A stretch of 64,000 bases of DNA from Bryoerythrophyllum caledonicum (lineage: Eukaryota; Streptophyta; Bryopsida; Pottiales; Pottiaceae). The stretch is from positions 6,661,976 through 6,725,975 of the forward strand of contig OZ020526.1 in the NCBI GenBank assembly GCA_963971425.1, in the 5' to 3' direction. Below are positions 11,598-23,252 of this stretch, in pieces; the stretch's first letter is position 1; every line of letters begins with the position of its first letter. The notes below the pieces were generated by a model. The model had not been told where the DNA came from and did no database searches. It saw only the letters and a list, made by a program, of their open reading frames with translations. The position numbers and the translations under genes are program-made.

Positions 11598-12370
11598 CCC
11601 CCTACAGGACCAATTGTCCTCTTGGGGACAATTTGGATTCCAGGCATGTATCTTAATATTGAAAAAAAAATCATTTTTTATTGAACTTTTTATAAAAGAT
11701 AGCCTCTGATAAGAGCTTTGTGGAGGTGTTTTTATTATTTTTTTGGGATACGTGGTTTGAAAATTAGTACCACTCAAAGCCAAAAATGGGGACTCCAGGC
11801 AACTCCAAAAGTTTTGTTAGAAGTTTCTTTTGACATTGAGATTTTTCATACATGTGAAGAATATTACCTGGTTTGGAAATATTTTTAAAAAATCTTGTTT
11901 TTAGTGTAAAGAAGCAATCTATCCCAAGACAAACATTTTCACACATTGTTGGACAACAGGGAAAAAAAACTTCATCTTTTCCTCATAAAACCTAGAAATC
12001 TATATATTTTTCACTTTTCATTTTTACCACAAAAATATGTGGTGAAAACCTTCTTATTGACCTTTTGGATTATCATTCTAAAACATATTAAGCTCACAAA
12101 AAAATAAAACATGGAATGTCAATGTTTGAACCTCCACTCTTTGCACACTTGTTTTGAACATGCTACACCCCTTCTTTACTTTTGAAAATTGGTGTATTGT
12201 ACAGGGAGATAACATCATGCTAAAGACAATGGTAAAAGATTCAGACCTCGTGTAGTGTGTTTGATGCAAAGTGAAGTCAAAGTTTGTTGATCCAATCAAC
12301 GCAAGGAAGAAAATGAACCATTTTTCTTACTTTTAACACTATAATCTATCAATCTGTGCGGTGGATTGAA
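11598..12370 (+). mobile_element. TTAA-flanked non-autonomous element, copy A (right end lost)
   Basis: Starts after TTAA (11594-11597) with CCCCCTACAGGACCA, a variant of the family tip CCCCTAAAGGACCA. It then follows the family body seen at 52940-53583, including TCTGATAAGAGCTTYGTGGA and TGTGGTGAAAACCTTCTTAT. Similarity fades at about 12370, before the right tip. No coding capacity. At 12328-12331 it has an uninserted TTAA at the position where copies D and G carry inserted relatives. Confidence 0.75.
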
Positions 12371-13855
12371 ACCAATCAAATTAAATTAAATTAAATTAAA
12401 TTTAAAATAATTAAAATAATTAAAAAATTGCATAATGCCTACAATGATTTGCCACTTTGAATAGTTTAGGGAGTTTTGCTCTACGAAAAAATCTTCATCA
12501 AGAGTTAAAAGCTATAGCACTTTCAAATCATTTAGTGTGCATAAATTGAATGTCAATTTTAGTGTAATGGACATTATTCCCATTAGTCACCCATTGTTTA
12601 CCGTACGCAATGGTAACCTTGGATACCTAATTTTTATACAATGCGACTTCGGATTTTGTGTAAAAAATTACATACTTGAGTAGATTTTTATTGAGGTGAC
12701 ACTAACATGGGAGAACATATTGGGTCGGCATGCCAAAAACACTCAAACTTTGATTTTTAGTCTCTTTGACAAGTGGTCATTAGCACAACTTACTGTGGAA
12801 ATAGAGAGTTTTGTATGTCGAGGAATGGGTCACGACTTACTATCCACTTAAAAAATTTGTAGCAATTTCAATATGAAGAAATAAATGGTCACGGCAATTA
12901 CAATATTCATGAAATCCTATTTTGAATTCCCAAAAAAATTCTTACTCACATAAAAATGCTATAAATAGGTCAACAAGCTTAAGTTGGTGGTTATAGGTCA
13001 TCCAACCTTACCATTCAACAATTCCCATCCACCTTTTAATGGCAATTACAGCGTGCATTATGCTCTACTACAAGATGTCTTAAACTTCGGCTTAGCATAC
13101 TACCAGAAAGTTGACATAGAGATTATCCTCTTTTAGGAGGAGACGGCAATTGCAAACAGATCCACCAAGAACCCAAACAAAAATCGACAATACCTAATAG
13201 TATGACCTAAACCATTATGATTACAATCTTTGTAGATGCAAAAATTCAAAAAACAAACAAGTCTTCATTTGACAATATAAACAAACAAGTCAACACCTAA
13301 AAACAAACGGTTTACTGTTTGTGGTATATACTATTTTAGGTGTTATCTTGGAGTTTTCTCTTTATAACTTTGGTACACTACATATACATTGTTATTCTTT
13401 GATATTTCAAATAGATAGTTGAAATATATTAATGATGTGAAAATTTAATTATAGCTTGATACAAGGGTTTGAATTTATTAAATATTCAAAGATTCATATG
13501 ATTCAATTGAAAATTAAAGATCAATATTATCTATTTGAAAAATTTAAAATTAACAATGTTTCCAAATGACTTGCTAATAGAATTTTGGCCTTAAAGTACC
13601 CTTGGCCACCCCTAAGACCACTAACAACTACTAAAACCTTAGATATAACCCCTCTTATTCAATGTCATCTAGCAAGTCCTCTATATGGAAAATGAAGCAA
13701 TGCCTAAATACATGCTTAAAATGCTAAAACACATGAAAAAATGATTTAAAATATCTTATGGAAACAACCACTTTCATGTATCTTGATTTTTTTCCCCTAA
13801 ATTTTATAAATAAGGTAACAACGAATGCATAAACTTACTTGTATGTTGAGTTTTT
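12371..13855. other. AT-rich DNA with an old dispersed repeat
   Basis: No gene seen. A short (AAATT)n tract lies at 12380-12402. The stretch 12700-13010 is a diverged relative of 36830-37145; both contain ATGGRTCACGACTTAC and a CTATAAATAGG box followed by AAGTTGGTG. The remainder is unremarkable AT-rich sequence. Confidence 0.5.
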
Positions 13856-13856
13856 A

Positions 13857-15716
13857 TCAACCAAGTGTTGGTGGTTCCGTCTCGGAAGCTGACCTGGTCT
13901 CCTGGACCAAGTCCTTATAGCTTTTGGACGGACTCCTTGGTCCGGGCGCCAATCTCCTGGACACGGACTTCGATGGTACCGGGAGGTCGTCTCTTGCCGG
14001 AGGATCTAGTAGGCGCATGTTTGGTGGCGACAACAAATCCGGCAGCTTCTTCAGTATCTCATCCGTACTAGGGTTGGGAGATACGATGCCCTCCGCCGAT
14101 ATCCGAGATGACGGAGTATCCAGGGACTCCGGATTCGCTGAGGTGCCCGGAGCTGGAGTTGACTTGGGCTGTGGTGGTTCCGGAGGGGCCGTGGTCCGCT
14201 CCGGGGTCGTCACATCTTCCGATACTGGTGCTGCTGGATCTTCCGGAAGCACCTGGGTGATGTTGTCGACCAGTAGCTTCATCTACTCCCAGGTCCGACC
14301 CATCTTCTCCGCTTGGTCCAGGAGAAACCGAATGATGTTGGCCCTGATCACCTTCTTCTCCTTCTCCACCAGTTCGGTGAAGAATTGGCTCCGGTTGACC
14401 ACGTCTACCGGAACCTCCAAGGCCTTCCGGACCTCAATCAGGGCAGCCGCGGATATGTTGGCCTTTGCCTCCGCCTGTTTCCGGGCCACCACCGCCAGCG
14501 CTGTCTCCTGAATGTAGTTCTTTAACTTTTTCTCCATTTCCGTGCTGGCCTTGTATACATGGTGGAGATTTGAAGGTGCAATGCCTTCGTGTTGGTCTCC
14601 CTGCTCCGAAGTTCCTCCACCCTGTTGATGGCGTCCTCCAGCCGGTTGACTTCCAGACTCCGGAAGATCTATTCTACGCTGGTGGTGATGATGTAGTTGG
14701 TCTCCTTAAGGAGGCCAACTCTCCAGCCGAGCTCGCGCAGGAGATCGTCCATCTGCTTCAGTTGACCCTTGGAGTCCTCCCGGTCAATCTTCCTCCTCTC
14801 CTGGTTGGCTTCCGCTGAAGGTCCAGACTCGTCCTCTCCGGACGATGCGGATGAGCTGCGGACATCCGGACTCTCCGGCACTGGCTCCTTCCCCCGAGGC
14901 CTCTTCTGAGTCCTCCTGCCTTCCGGAGTATCTACGGTTGTCGCTTCCGGCACGGGCTCCTTCCCTTCGGATTCTTCCTCTGACTCTTCACCTCCGTACT
15001 TCTGGAGGCTGAGTACTTCGTCGTACAGTCTCACCTCTGCCGGAGTGAGCTGCTGGTGGTGACAGTAGAGGTGCACCACATATGAGGCCAGTGGTGTTGC
15101 CGATTTCTTCACCTTCTAGAGGTTGGCCACGAGACGGTTGATCATCTCGCTCATGAGCGTCCCCCAGTCTACAACGATCTTTCCCCGGAGTGCTCCGAGG
15201 AAAGTACATGCCTACTTTGCCACCACCCGCCTCGGCTTTTCCGGATGGAAAATAGGGTTTAAAAATCCTAGCACCAGTTGGTCATCGTGGTGTAGAAGGT
15301 CTTGCATGTTGTAACCCTCCTTTGGGTCGGCTTGTCCCCCGAACTCCTCCGCCAGGAACTCGTCCCGCCGTTCCACCACCTTGGTACGGCCGGCTCGGAA
15401 GTCGTATGCCTGGGACCATTCCGGAACCCCCCAGAGCTCCGGATGGGCTCGCAACAATCCTTTGTACTTTCGGTCTGGTGTGCCTACGAGCTCCTTGACG
15501 TAGACCTCCTCCCGGATGCCCCAGGCGACTTCAAGCAAACCTCTGCACCCCATCGTCTTCAGGCTCTCCTTCAGCATGTTGTACTCTTCCGGGCTGCTGG
15601 GATGTCCGGAATAACTCGTGTCAAGGAAGGGAGCGCAACGGCCGGCTCTTTGTCTCTCCGTCCGCGGCCATCTCTATCCGTTCTCTTCTTCTTTGCCATA
15701 GGGACCGTCTTCATGA
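13857..15716 (-). other. Coding remnant of element X (unknown protein)
   Basis: The - strand keeps protein-like sequence over nearly its whole length, with a few breaks. Order from the N-terminus: a Lys/Arg-rich start (MAKKKRTDRDGR), a compact region with LLRAHPELWGVPEWSQAY, then GKIVVDWGTLMSEMINRL and LTPAEVRLYDEVLSLQKY, an acidic Ser/Glu/Pro-rich linker, a predicted coiled-coil stretch (about 14280-14540) and a Pro-rich tail with LSPPNMRLLDPPA. No enzyme motif is recognised. Nucleic-acid binding or a structural role would be a guess. Confidence 0.5.
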
Positions 15717-16230
15717 GTCCTGCCTACGTCTCTCTCAGTCTCTCAATGTTGTCCCTGTACGCACCAACCTCACCAAAACCCTCCCTAACGAACGCACGTC
15801 CGTTCTAATAGTCTAAGCTCCAAACCCTAACGGCCAACGGTTAGAAAACCGCAAGAGTGAGAGAAAGAAAGAGAGAGAGAGAGTGCGCGCTGGATCGAAA
15901 CCTCAATATGCGAAGAAGAAACGAAAAGAAAGAGTTTTCCCTCGCACCACGGCCTTTTGTAGTCTGGCCGTTAGTACGGCCCATGATGACAGTTGATGGT
16001 GACAACTCCGGATGACGGTTCCGAATGACAGACTGTCCCAGAATTTCGTTAACTACTCAGGCTTTGCGTTTGGCAGCTTTAGGCTTATTTAGGGTTTACT
16101 GCGTTTGGCCACGTCCATCCGTCTTTATTCTTTCAAGCTGACTATAGGTTGTATTCTAGTACGAACTATCGTAACTATTTAACTAATTTTTTTGTTTTTG
16201 CCGGATTTTTAGGTTGACTTCCGGCACCAT
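13857..16230 (-). mobile_element. Element X, copy 1 (unclassified, CCGGA-rich, partial)
   Basis: A GC-richer block in AT-rich surroundings, dense in TCCGGA, TTCCGG and CCGGAA. Its - strand encodes a broken protein (about 15716-13857). About 600 bp (13880-14480) match 35457-36058, the edge of the second copy. Copy 1 stops abruptly at about 13856, and copy 2 at 36058, so each holds a different part of a longer element. The non-coding leader 15717-16230 includes a GAGAGA tract. Family unknown; a retroelement is possible, so it is treated here as a broken fossil. No TIR or LTR was found. Confidence 0.6.
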
Positions 16231-17565
16231 GTGGGAACGGAGTCCCACACTACTTCTTTGGATGCTCTTGGTACCCCAATTGCTTGTAAGCATCTCAGTG
16301 ATGAGTTGTACTTCTTTTCTGTGTCCAAGTTGCGGAATATTATTGATAGTATCGTATTGATAATATATATTTTATTAATGTTCATAATGTTATCAAGTCA
16401 TCAGCTCATAATGTTATCAAGTCATCAGCTCATGCCCATCTTCATGAACACAGGTTTAAAGCCAACATGGTATCTGGAGAGGAAGAAGAGTCTAGTGATG
16501 AAGAGGACTCTGAAGAGCCAGCTGCTCAATGGACTGCCACACTTCTTGGTGTGGATCCTACCACTCAACTGCAGGTAATTTAAAAACTTGGTTGTACAGA
16601 CATTTCTGCTTGTGTTAACACAAAGGTTTTGGAAGCAAAAATGACATTGCTCATGTTTTCAGGTGGTTATGAGGGTGGGACCCTATGGAGCATACGTACA
16701 ACTTGGAGAAGCTTCCAAAGAATAGACACCACGTCAAACTACTTTACCGAAGGTAAGCAAATTAAGAGTTTCATTTGCCGAGCTTCTTACTTGCTCAATG
16801 TGCATAAGGTGTACACTCGTAAGGAGACTTTTAAATTGAATTTTTTGCATGCTTTTGCAGGGTGTCAAAGCAGAGGAGGTTGATCTAAAGAAAGCGCTGG
16901 AGCTGTTGAGCTATCTCCGCGAGCTTGTAAGTGTCCTGAATGGTGCTTTAGTATGGTGCATACATACAGAATTTTCTGACTTGCCGGATCGTTCCTTGAC
17001 AGGGAAAGCATCTTGTGGAAGGGACCCCCATTACAATCGGTGTTGAAATTTTTGGATTCTTTCTCCGGCACGAGGCCATCATTGCGTTTGTTCCTCAGCT
17101 AAGAGTATAGTATGTATGTTTACTTCAAATAATTTTGAGTGATTGTATCCGACTGTGTTTTATGATTCTGGTTGCGTGTTACAGGGCATTAGAGTGGAGG
17201 ATTTGTCCGTGGACAAGGCAGTTGAGATATTGAAAGGCAAGCACATCTCAAGACGAGGGCGGCGGCCTCGGAAAGCCGCACCCGACGACACGGCCGTAGA
17301 GTCAAGCAACTCTTGTGAACCCTCTCATCGTGACGCTTGTGAAGCGTCATCGCCGGCAGTAGCACAGCCGCTGGGCACGGAGGTGAACTCCGAAGAGAAA
17401 CCAAAGCAAAAGTACGTCAAGAAGTCCAAACAGGATGCCACCAAGGTTGATTCTCCCCAGGGACCTGAGCAGCGATTCCAGAATCAATTTCTTAAAACTA
17501 TCAGAAATACTATATCCTGTACTTTCAAGGACTTTATTAAGCTGTTCAAGCACATAACTAGTTGA
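16231..17565 (+). pseudogene. C-terminal fragment of a plant type IA DNA topoisomerase gene
   Basis: Remnant of the bacterial-type topoisomerase I gene of plants, whose product relaxes negatively supercoiled DNA. Recognisable pieces, with clean GT..AG borders, are ~16426-16574 (acidic, EEEESSDEEDSEEP), 16663-16752 (VVMRVGPYGAYVQLGEASKE), 16861-16926 (GVKAEEVDLKKALELLSY), 17003-~17105 (TPITIGVEIFGFF) and 17185-17565 (GIRVEDLSVDKAVEILKG plus a basic tail). These are the repeated C-terminal DNA-binding modules (GxYGxYVQLG type). The toprim and catalytic core are absent; element X lies directly upstream. A TAG interrupts 16663-16752, and a 24-bp duplication (ATAATGTTATCAAGTCATCA...) lies near 16390-16430, so it is a pseudogene. 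Identity rests on motif memory, not a search. Confidence 0.72.
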
Positions 17566-18159
17566 GAGACCTAGGCCCATACCCCACAATATCTGTCACA
17601 TTCCTAGATAATATTATGCTCTACGTATGTCATACCAGTGGATATTGTATTTGAAGGTGGCTGAATACTCCTAATGCTTGTTATTCTGACTAAATTTTAT
17701 TATTTTCTTTATTTTTTCAATGTATAGATACGATCTCAATTTTTCTTGTAACTTCTCAGTTAATTGTTGCAATCTCAAAACTGGTTACGATTAAACTTGT
17801 CTAAACTTGTTTCTTAAAAGAGTTGTTCCAAGAAGAGTTAGGAGATACGTAAAAGAGTTGTTCCAAAAAGAGTCAGAAGGTATAGGAGGTTAAAACTTTC
17901 CTTAAGCCCCCTTTACACCAAGAGGTAGGTTGCAATGCTACACTAAAGATGACATTTAGTGTCATCCACACTAATTGATTCACTAATGCACTAACTATCA
18001 TGCGCTCAAAAAATCCACTTGGAGTTCATAGGCCCATGTTGTAATTAAATTATGTAATATAATTTAGTTAAGTATCTGCAGTAGTGTAGATGAGAATGTT
18101 CACATCATGTGTGGATTCCCTACATTCACTTACTAGTGGAGTAGTGAACCTTTAAATGC
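17566..18159. other. AT-rich spacer with a small MITE end
   Basis: No gene seen. At about 17938 the sequence TACACTAAAGATGACATTTAGTGT matches the tip of a small inverted-repeat family also seen at 45074, 46217, 59644 and 60297. Confidence 0.4.
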
Positions 18160-18860
18160 CGAAGATGCCAAAAAGTGGCTTCTTAGATGACATTTTATGG
18201 ATGATCTGCTATGAAAATGGTCGCTTTTCATCCTTTTTTTTAAGGAGTATTCATTAAATGTATAAGTATTTGATGATGATGAAACTTGCCTCATTTAATC
18301 TAAGAAAGACGATGTTTGTGACACGTATTTCAATGTAGTGGATTTGAGAAACTTCCATTAATAGCTTTAAATCTGAATTTGATCCATTAAATTGATGTTT
18401 TTTGAACTTGAGTCTACTAGTAAAATGAAGTTTCTAAAGTCTAGTTTCCATTCAAATTTGAAACTTTGAAAAATACGTAAAATTGAATAAGTTATTGCAA
18501 TTTGAATTTGGACCTGTAACCAATATTTTATATTTAGCTGAGAACGGAAGTTTCATTTACACCACAGGTTTTGGGACTATGATGTGCACCTTTAGAGAAA
18601 TTTTCAAAAAATTTAAGCACAATTTGTATTTAATGTGAGTTTTTTTCACGTTTTCTTCAAAAAAATCACAATAACTTCAAATCTCCACAAAAAAATCTGA
18701 GATTTTTGTGATAAACATGTGGTTGCATCTCTAAAAAATGAAATAAAAAAATTCACACTTATATGGAATGAAAAATTACAACACACGGTTGAAAGAAATT
18801 TGAGAATTTTCCACGGTCATAGACTCCCAACCTTTAAGGGTTAAGCTTGTCCATATGTCC
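18160..18860 (+). repeat. Dispersed repeat, partner of 43485-44225
   Basis: About 700 bp of diverged but colinear similarity to 43485-44225, sharing GTGGCTTCTT, TGATGATGATGAAACTTG, GCTRARMACGGAAGTTTCAT and a run of AT-rich blocks. It ends with CCTTTAAGGGTTAAG, which resembles a decayed right tip of the TTAA family (CCTTTAGGGGTTAA). Probably an old member or relative of that family. Confidence 0.5.
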
Positions 18861-19146
18861 AACAATACCTATTTGTTTATACTATTCATGGCATGCAACA
18901 AAACTATGGAGTGTACATTTATCAACACTCCACATCCTCTTCACCTGTCAAGATAACTCACTTACAAAGTAGGATGCTATGTCAGATTGGTAGTTACCAC
19001 CTTTTTGTGGTATGAATCATCATACACAAGCCGCTATTCTACCTTCACCATAACTTCCAACCAACTTGCTGGTAGAAATAGCGAAGTCCGTCCTTATGGA
19101 TGCTAACTAAGACTTCTCTTAGTCCTACTTCCATAAGTTGGATGTA

Positions 19147-21492
19147 CAATAGGGTGACATTCAAATTGGCCGTTTAGTAGTTCCAGGGATAGTGTCCTAC
19201 ACTGCTGCCAACTTTGACACCCTCCCCAAAGCTGAGAAATTGTTATTTTACCATGAAAATTTGGGGACAACATCATCTTTATGTTGAAAACATGCATACC
19301 AAATTTCAAGTCCAGGAGACTTATACAAAAAAACTTATGCAAGATCTACCAACATGGGATAGCTGTGAGAAAAGTGTCACAGCTGCCAACTTTGACACCC
19401 TCCCAAGAATTGAGGAAATTTTTTTGCCCATGAAATTTTTGGAGCAAATTTTTTTTTATGTTTTTTGCATGTGTGGAAAATTTCAAGTCCAAAAGACCCA
19501 TACAAAAATTAATATTCCAAATCTACCAACATGTGTAGTTTTGAGAAACAAAGGGGAAAACCATTTTACTACTTCCAACTTTGACGCCCTCCTTAGGATT
19601 GAGTTTTTGTTGATACATAGTGAAATTTTTGGCACAAGATCATCTCTACGCTGGTAACATGTGGGATAAATTTCAAAGCCAAAAGATGTACACAAAAAAG
19701 TTATTCCATATCTACCAACGTGTATGTCCTCCATTAGCGTCAATCACTGCTAGTAACCTAGAAGGCATAGAATGACATAGTTGAAGGAGCTTTGTACCAT
19801 TGACTAACTTCCACTCTCTTTCAAGAACTTCCTTCAATACATCTAAGCTTCTAGGGCATTGTTTGCCATGTTGCACAACATCTTTTAACATCCTCCAAAC
19901 GTTCTCGATTGGATTGAGATTGGGAGAGTTTGCAGGCCAGTTGAGCTTTTCGAGAAGGTGGCTTTGTCTCCATTCTTCACATATTTTGTTCCTATGGACG
20001 GGTGCTCCATCTTCCATAAGCACTCCTTGTGGAATTTGACCCATGAAATGAACCAATTTGGCATCGTAAACCACTTCTATAAAATCCTTAGCAGAACGTT
20101 GACCTTTAGGCATAAACACAAGTTCTGACTTTTGTCCTCCGGCAAATGTGCCCCAAATCATTAAAGAAGTCCTTCCACTTTTAAAAGTAGGAGCTAGACA
20201 ACTTGATGAATAACGCTCGTATGCACTTCTCCAAACATGAATTTGTCGAGAATTTTTTCCAATTTCAAAAGTAGATTCATCTGTCCAAACAACACGCTCC
20301 CACTCTTTTGCACTCCATCCACGGTGCTTCTGAGCAAAAGCTAATCGTTGAGACATGTGACGAGGTGTCAAAGAAGGTTTTTTTACTGCAATTCGACTAA
20401 ATATGCCATTTTTATGTAAGACCCTTTGAATAGTACGTCTACACACTTGAGTAGGACATGCATTGGTAATCTCTGAGAGTGAAGAGCAACGATGAATTTT
20501 TGAGTAATGCACAATACTACGAACATCTCTATCACTAATCTTTTTAGCGTGACTTCCACCGCAAGGTTTGCACTTGTAGGTTCCATCTTCTCTAAATGTT
20601 TTTACTAACCTTCTAACTGTTCTAATAGGAACTCCAATAGTAGCTGCAATTTGAACTCTTGTAAATCCTCCCTCACTCAAACCTATGATGCGAGCACAAC
20701 TTTCATCTGAAATTGCCATCATAAACTTATAGAGTGCGTGATGCTAGCTACAACAGTAGAATAGTGGTTAGAGTAGAGCAAGGGGGAGAGAAGGGGGCCA
20801 AGGGGCTAGAGCAGAGCAAAGGGGGTTGCAGGATTGACACGTGACAATTGGCAGAGGAAGGAGAACAAGGCTGGAGCAGAGCAAGGGGGAGAGAAGGGAG
20901 CCAAGGCGCTGGAGCAGAGAGGAGAGAGAAGGGTCGCCAAAACACAAGCCCATATGCATACATGAAAAATCGTTTTGCTCTTAATCACTCATCATGTATG
21001 CCCAATGTGAATCAACACTCATGCATCCCACTATACAACACTCTCTGTTTTGAGGATTGTCTCAACATTCAGTCTATCACAAATCACACAAACCATTCCC
21101 TTTACATAGTGTTCAATAGATATTTAGAAGAAAAAATTTGTCATGTGTCTAATGCACACTTTATGGCCAAGTGGATTCTTCTGCATGGAACACCTCTTCA
21201 CTTCTTCATTTAGATGTTATTGATCTTTTTGAGAAGCATTTATGTTTGGTGGCTTACTCACATGATTGAGTTCAATGAAAAAGCATGAGGTGTCAAAGAT
21301 ATTTTGGCATTTTCAATATGACCTTCAAATTGTTTATCATAGTTACACATGTTGATAGATATGGAATAACTTTTTTTATGTATGTCTTTTGGCTTTGAAA
21401 TTTATCCCACATGTTACCAGCGTAGAGATGATCTTGTGCCAAAAATTTCATTATGTATCAACAAAAACTCAATCCTAAGGAGGGCGTCAAAG
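19147..21492 (-). mobile_element. Tc1-like transposon, copy 1 (right end lost)
   Basis: Begins CAATAGGGTGACATTC after a TA at 19145-19146. It matches 53586-57724 almost base for base, apart from the CACTA element in that copy. The left TIR is about 579 bp (19147-19725). Only ~150 bp of the right TIR remain, because a hAT-like element begins at 21493. The complete length deduced from copy 2 is about 2.78 kb. Between gene and right TIR is a purine-rich direct repeat (GCAAGGGGGAGAGAAGG at ~20780 and ~20885). Very low divergence between copies implies recent activity. Confidence 0.88.
19712..20722 (-). CDS. Tc1-type DD34E transposase, intact
   Basis: Cut-and-paste transposase of 336 residues, uninterrupted. 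An N-terminal helix-turn-helix region (about residues 10-105, with FTRVQIAATIGVPIRTVRRL as the first) would bind the TIR. Catalytic triad: D148 in VVWTDESTF, D238 in LMEDGAPVHRN, and E273 in NSPNLNPIENVW, with exactly 34 residues between the second Asp and the Glu. That spacing is the DD34E signature of the Tc1 group rather than the DD39D of usual plant mariners. The gene reads toward the left TIR and its last codons overlap that TIR slightly. The ATG pair at 20722 follows the purine-rich leader. Confidence 0.92.
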   Translation of the reverse strand: MMAISDESCARIIGLSEGGFTRVQIAATIGVPIRTVRRLVKTFREDGTYKCKPCGGSHAKKISDRDVRSIVHYSKIHRCSSLSEITNACPTQVCRRTIQRVLHKNGIFSRIAVKKPSLTPRHMSQRLAFAQKHRGWSAKEWERVVWTDESTFEIGKNSRQIHVWRSAYERYSSSCLAPTFKSGRTSLMIWGTFAGGQKSELVFMPKGQRSAKDFIEVVYDAKLVHFMGQIPQGVLMEDGAPVHRNKICEEWRQSHLLEKLNWPANSPNLNPIENVWRMLKDVVQHGKQCPRSLDVLKEVLEREWKLVNGTKLLQLCHSMPSRLLAVIDANGGHTRW

Positions 21493-22076
21493 CAGGGTTG
21501 TTCGGTCGTCCGTCCGTCCGGTAGTGTCCGTCCGTCAAGATGTCCGTCCGATAGAGGCTGCTGTCCGTCCGATAAGGGTCAACCCTAGTTTGACCATGAC
21601 TCGAGGTAAATTAATTTACCCACTGCCACGAAGGCGACTACGTGGCTGACACGTCGTCAACAGGGTCGCGCGCGTGCGGACAGGGGGCGGGCGCGTGAAG
21701 GGGTCGGGCGCGTACGGAGATGGGCCGGGCGCATACTGAAGGGGCCGGGCGCGTGCGGAGATGGCTGGGCGCGCACTGAAGGGGTGGAGGACTAGGCGCG
21801 CACTGAAGTGGGGGAGGATTAGGCGCGTTCGTGGAGGGGGTTGGGCCTGGCGCGTGGCCTTTGGGGTCGCGCGCGTATGGGTATTGAATTTAGGGGTCGC
21901 GCGCGCTCTCTCACTTCTTAACATGCATGAGCTTCATATCGCAATGTGTATGAAAAATGTTAATCTTATATTTATCACGAGATGGGCAAAAAGCACCGTT
22001 ACATTACAATGCTAGTACGTATTGCAAAATGATCAACAATTGAAACCTTCACTATGAATACGCTAAGTCAAAATAT

Positions 22077-23164
22077 CTATATCTCATAGCGGAAGCAAGC
22101 GTCCGGAACTTCAAAGTTGAATGGTTTAGCCATAAGCTCGTCAACCACTTTGCAGAGTGTTGGACGTTTGAGGGGATCTCGCTCCAGTAATTTCTCGATC
22201 TTCACTTGAAAAGCTGCGTAGTTGACGATTGATTTGAAGAATGTTGAGTAAGATTCTTTCTCCCAAATTGCTCTAGCCATCCACCCAACGGAGTACGAAT
22301 CGGCGAGCTGTGTGTATTGGTGACGCCGCTACATCACATCCAATGCCGTTTCCGAATCTTGTGAGCCAAATTTGTAAAACAACTCTGGAGCTACCCAATG
22401 TCGTCTACGGCGTTGATTGTCCAGCTCCGTGTCTGTCCGAAATCCATATTTTGATGGCTCTTCGTGTGATACTCGGCTCGTAATTCCCCATCACAAACGC
22501 CTATGAAGACGGATCCTGGTTTCTCTGGAGAAAGTGGGAAGCACGTTTGTGGGAGCGATGTCATTGTGAATGACATTTGCCTTGTGAAATTGGGCCATGG
22601 TGCACATCAAAGCCCAGGCAAGTCTTGCTCTATTCTTCCGGAAGGCTAAGATTTGTGTTGTATCCTCCGCCGAAATATATGGAGCTGAAAGGATTGAGTT
22701 GCTCGAAGCCGCCGGATTTGCCTTTGAATCGACGGTTTTTAAATGGGCCCAACTACCACCATTCCACCACAATGTCTACGCCTCCATATTCTTTGTATTC
22801 TCCGCCCAAAACTTTATAACTCCTGGGTGTGCAACATGACATATCATGGCCTCGTGAGACCGTTGTCTAAATTTCTCCTTCGGATGAGACGCCGTTGGCA
22901 TTTTCCCGGCAAATCCATGTATGCCGAAAAGGCTCGCACACCCGCGATGCGGACCTTCCGAACCTTTCCGTATCCACCAACGGCGTCATATCCGGAAAGT
23001 CCATAAACTCCGATATCTTCTGGAAGAAATTGCACGCTGTGCAACATATGCGCCTCCTGGCTGACTTCATCGCTTGTTCCTTCCAAAGGCATACCTCTGG
23101 ACGAGAAACTTGAAAACCTACCGATGGTGGTCTTCACACCTTCGAGGAACTTGCGGAGTTCCAA
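22077..23164 (-). pseudogene. Captured protein kinase domain fragment
   Basis: On the - strand, in several frames, pieces of a eukaryotic protein kinase can be read in the right order: a catalytic loop HNDIAPTNVL (normally HRDxxxxN, ~22660), a DFG-position WGITSR (~22480), an APE segment HWVAPELFY (~22390), SYSVGW (~22290) and the C-lobe RDPLKRPTLCKVVDEL (~22170). The N-terminal side (23164-22850) is less clear. Stops and frame changes show it is not functional. Its place between the two inverted repeats indicates capture of a host gene segment by the transposon. Confidence 0.65.
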
Positions 23165-23252
23165 GTCTCGTGGCTGATGCTGGCCCCCCGAGGTTTTTTC
23201 ACCTCACAATCAAACTACCTGCGGCCTGCCAATAAAACTCGTCAACCTTGAG

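Noticed and set aside
19214-19657. 147-codon open frame in the Tc1 left arm (also at 53653-54096)
   Set aside because: It is TIR sequence; the inverted right arm carries a similar frame, and length is explained by the internal ~190-bp repeat units.
20748-21213. Open frames on both strands with Ala/Pro/Ser-rich peptides beside the Tc1 gene (also at 56548-57013)
   Set aside because: They are duplicated with the transposon and come from a purine-rich direct repeat in its leader.
22077-23164. Functional protein kinase gene on the minus strand
   Set aside because: Catalytic blocks lie in different frames with stops, inside a transposon and next to a gap.
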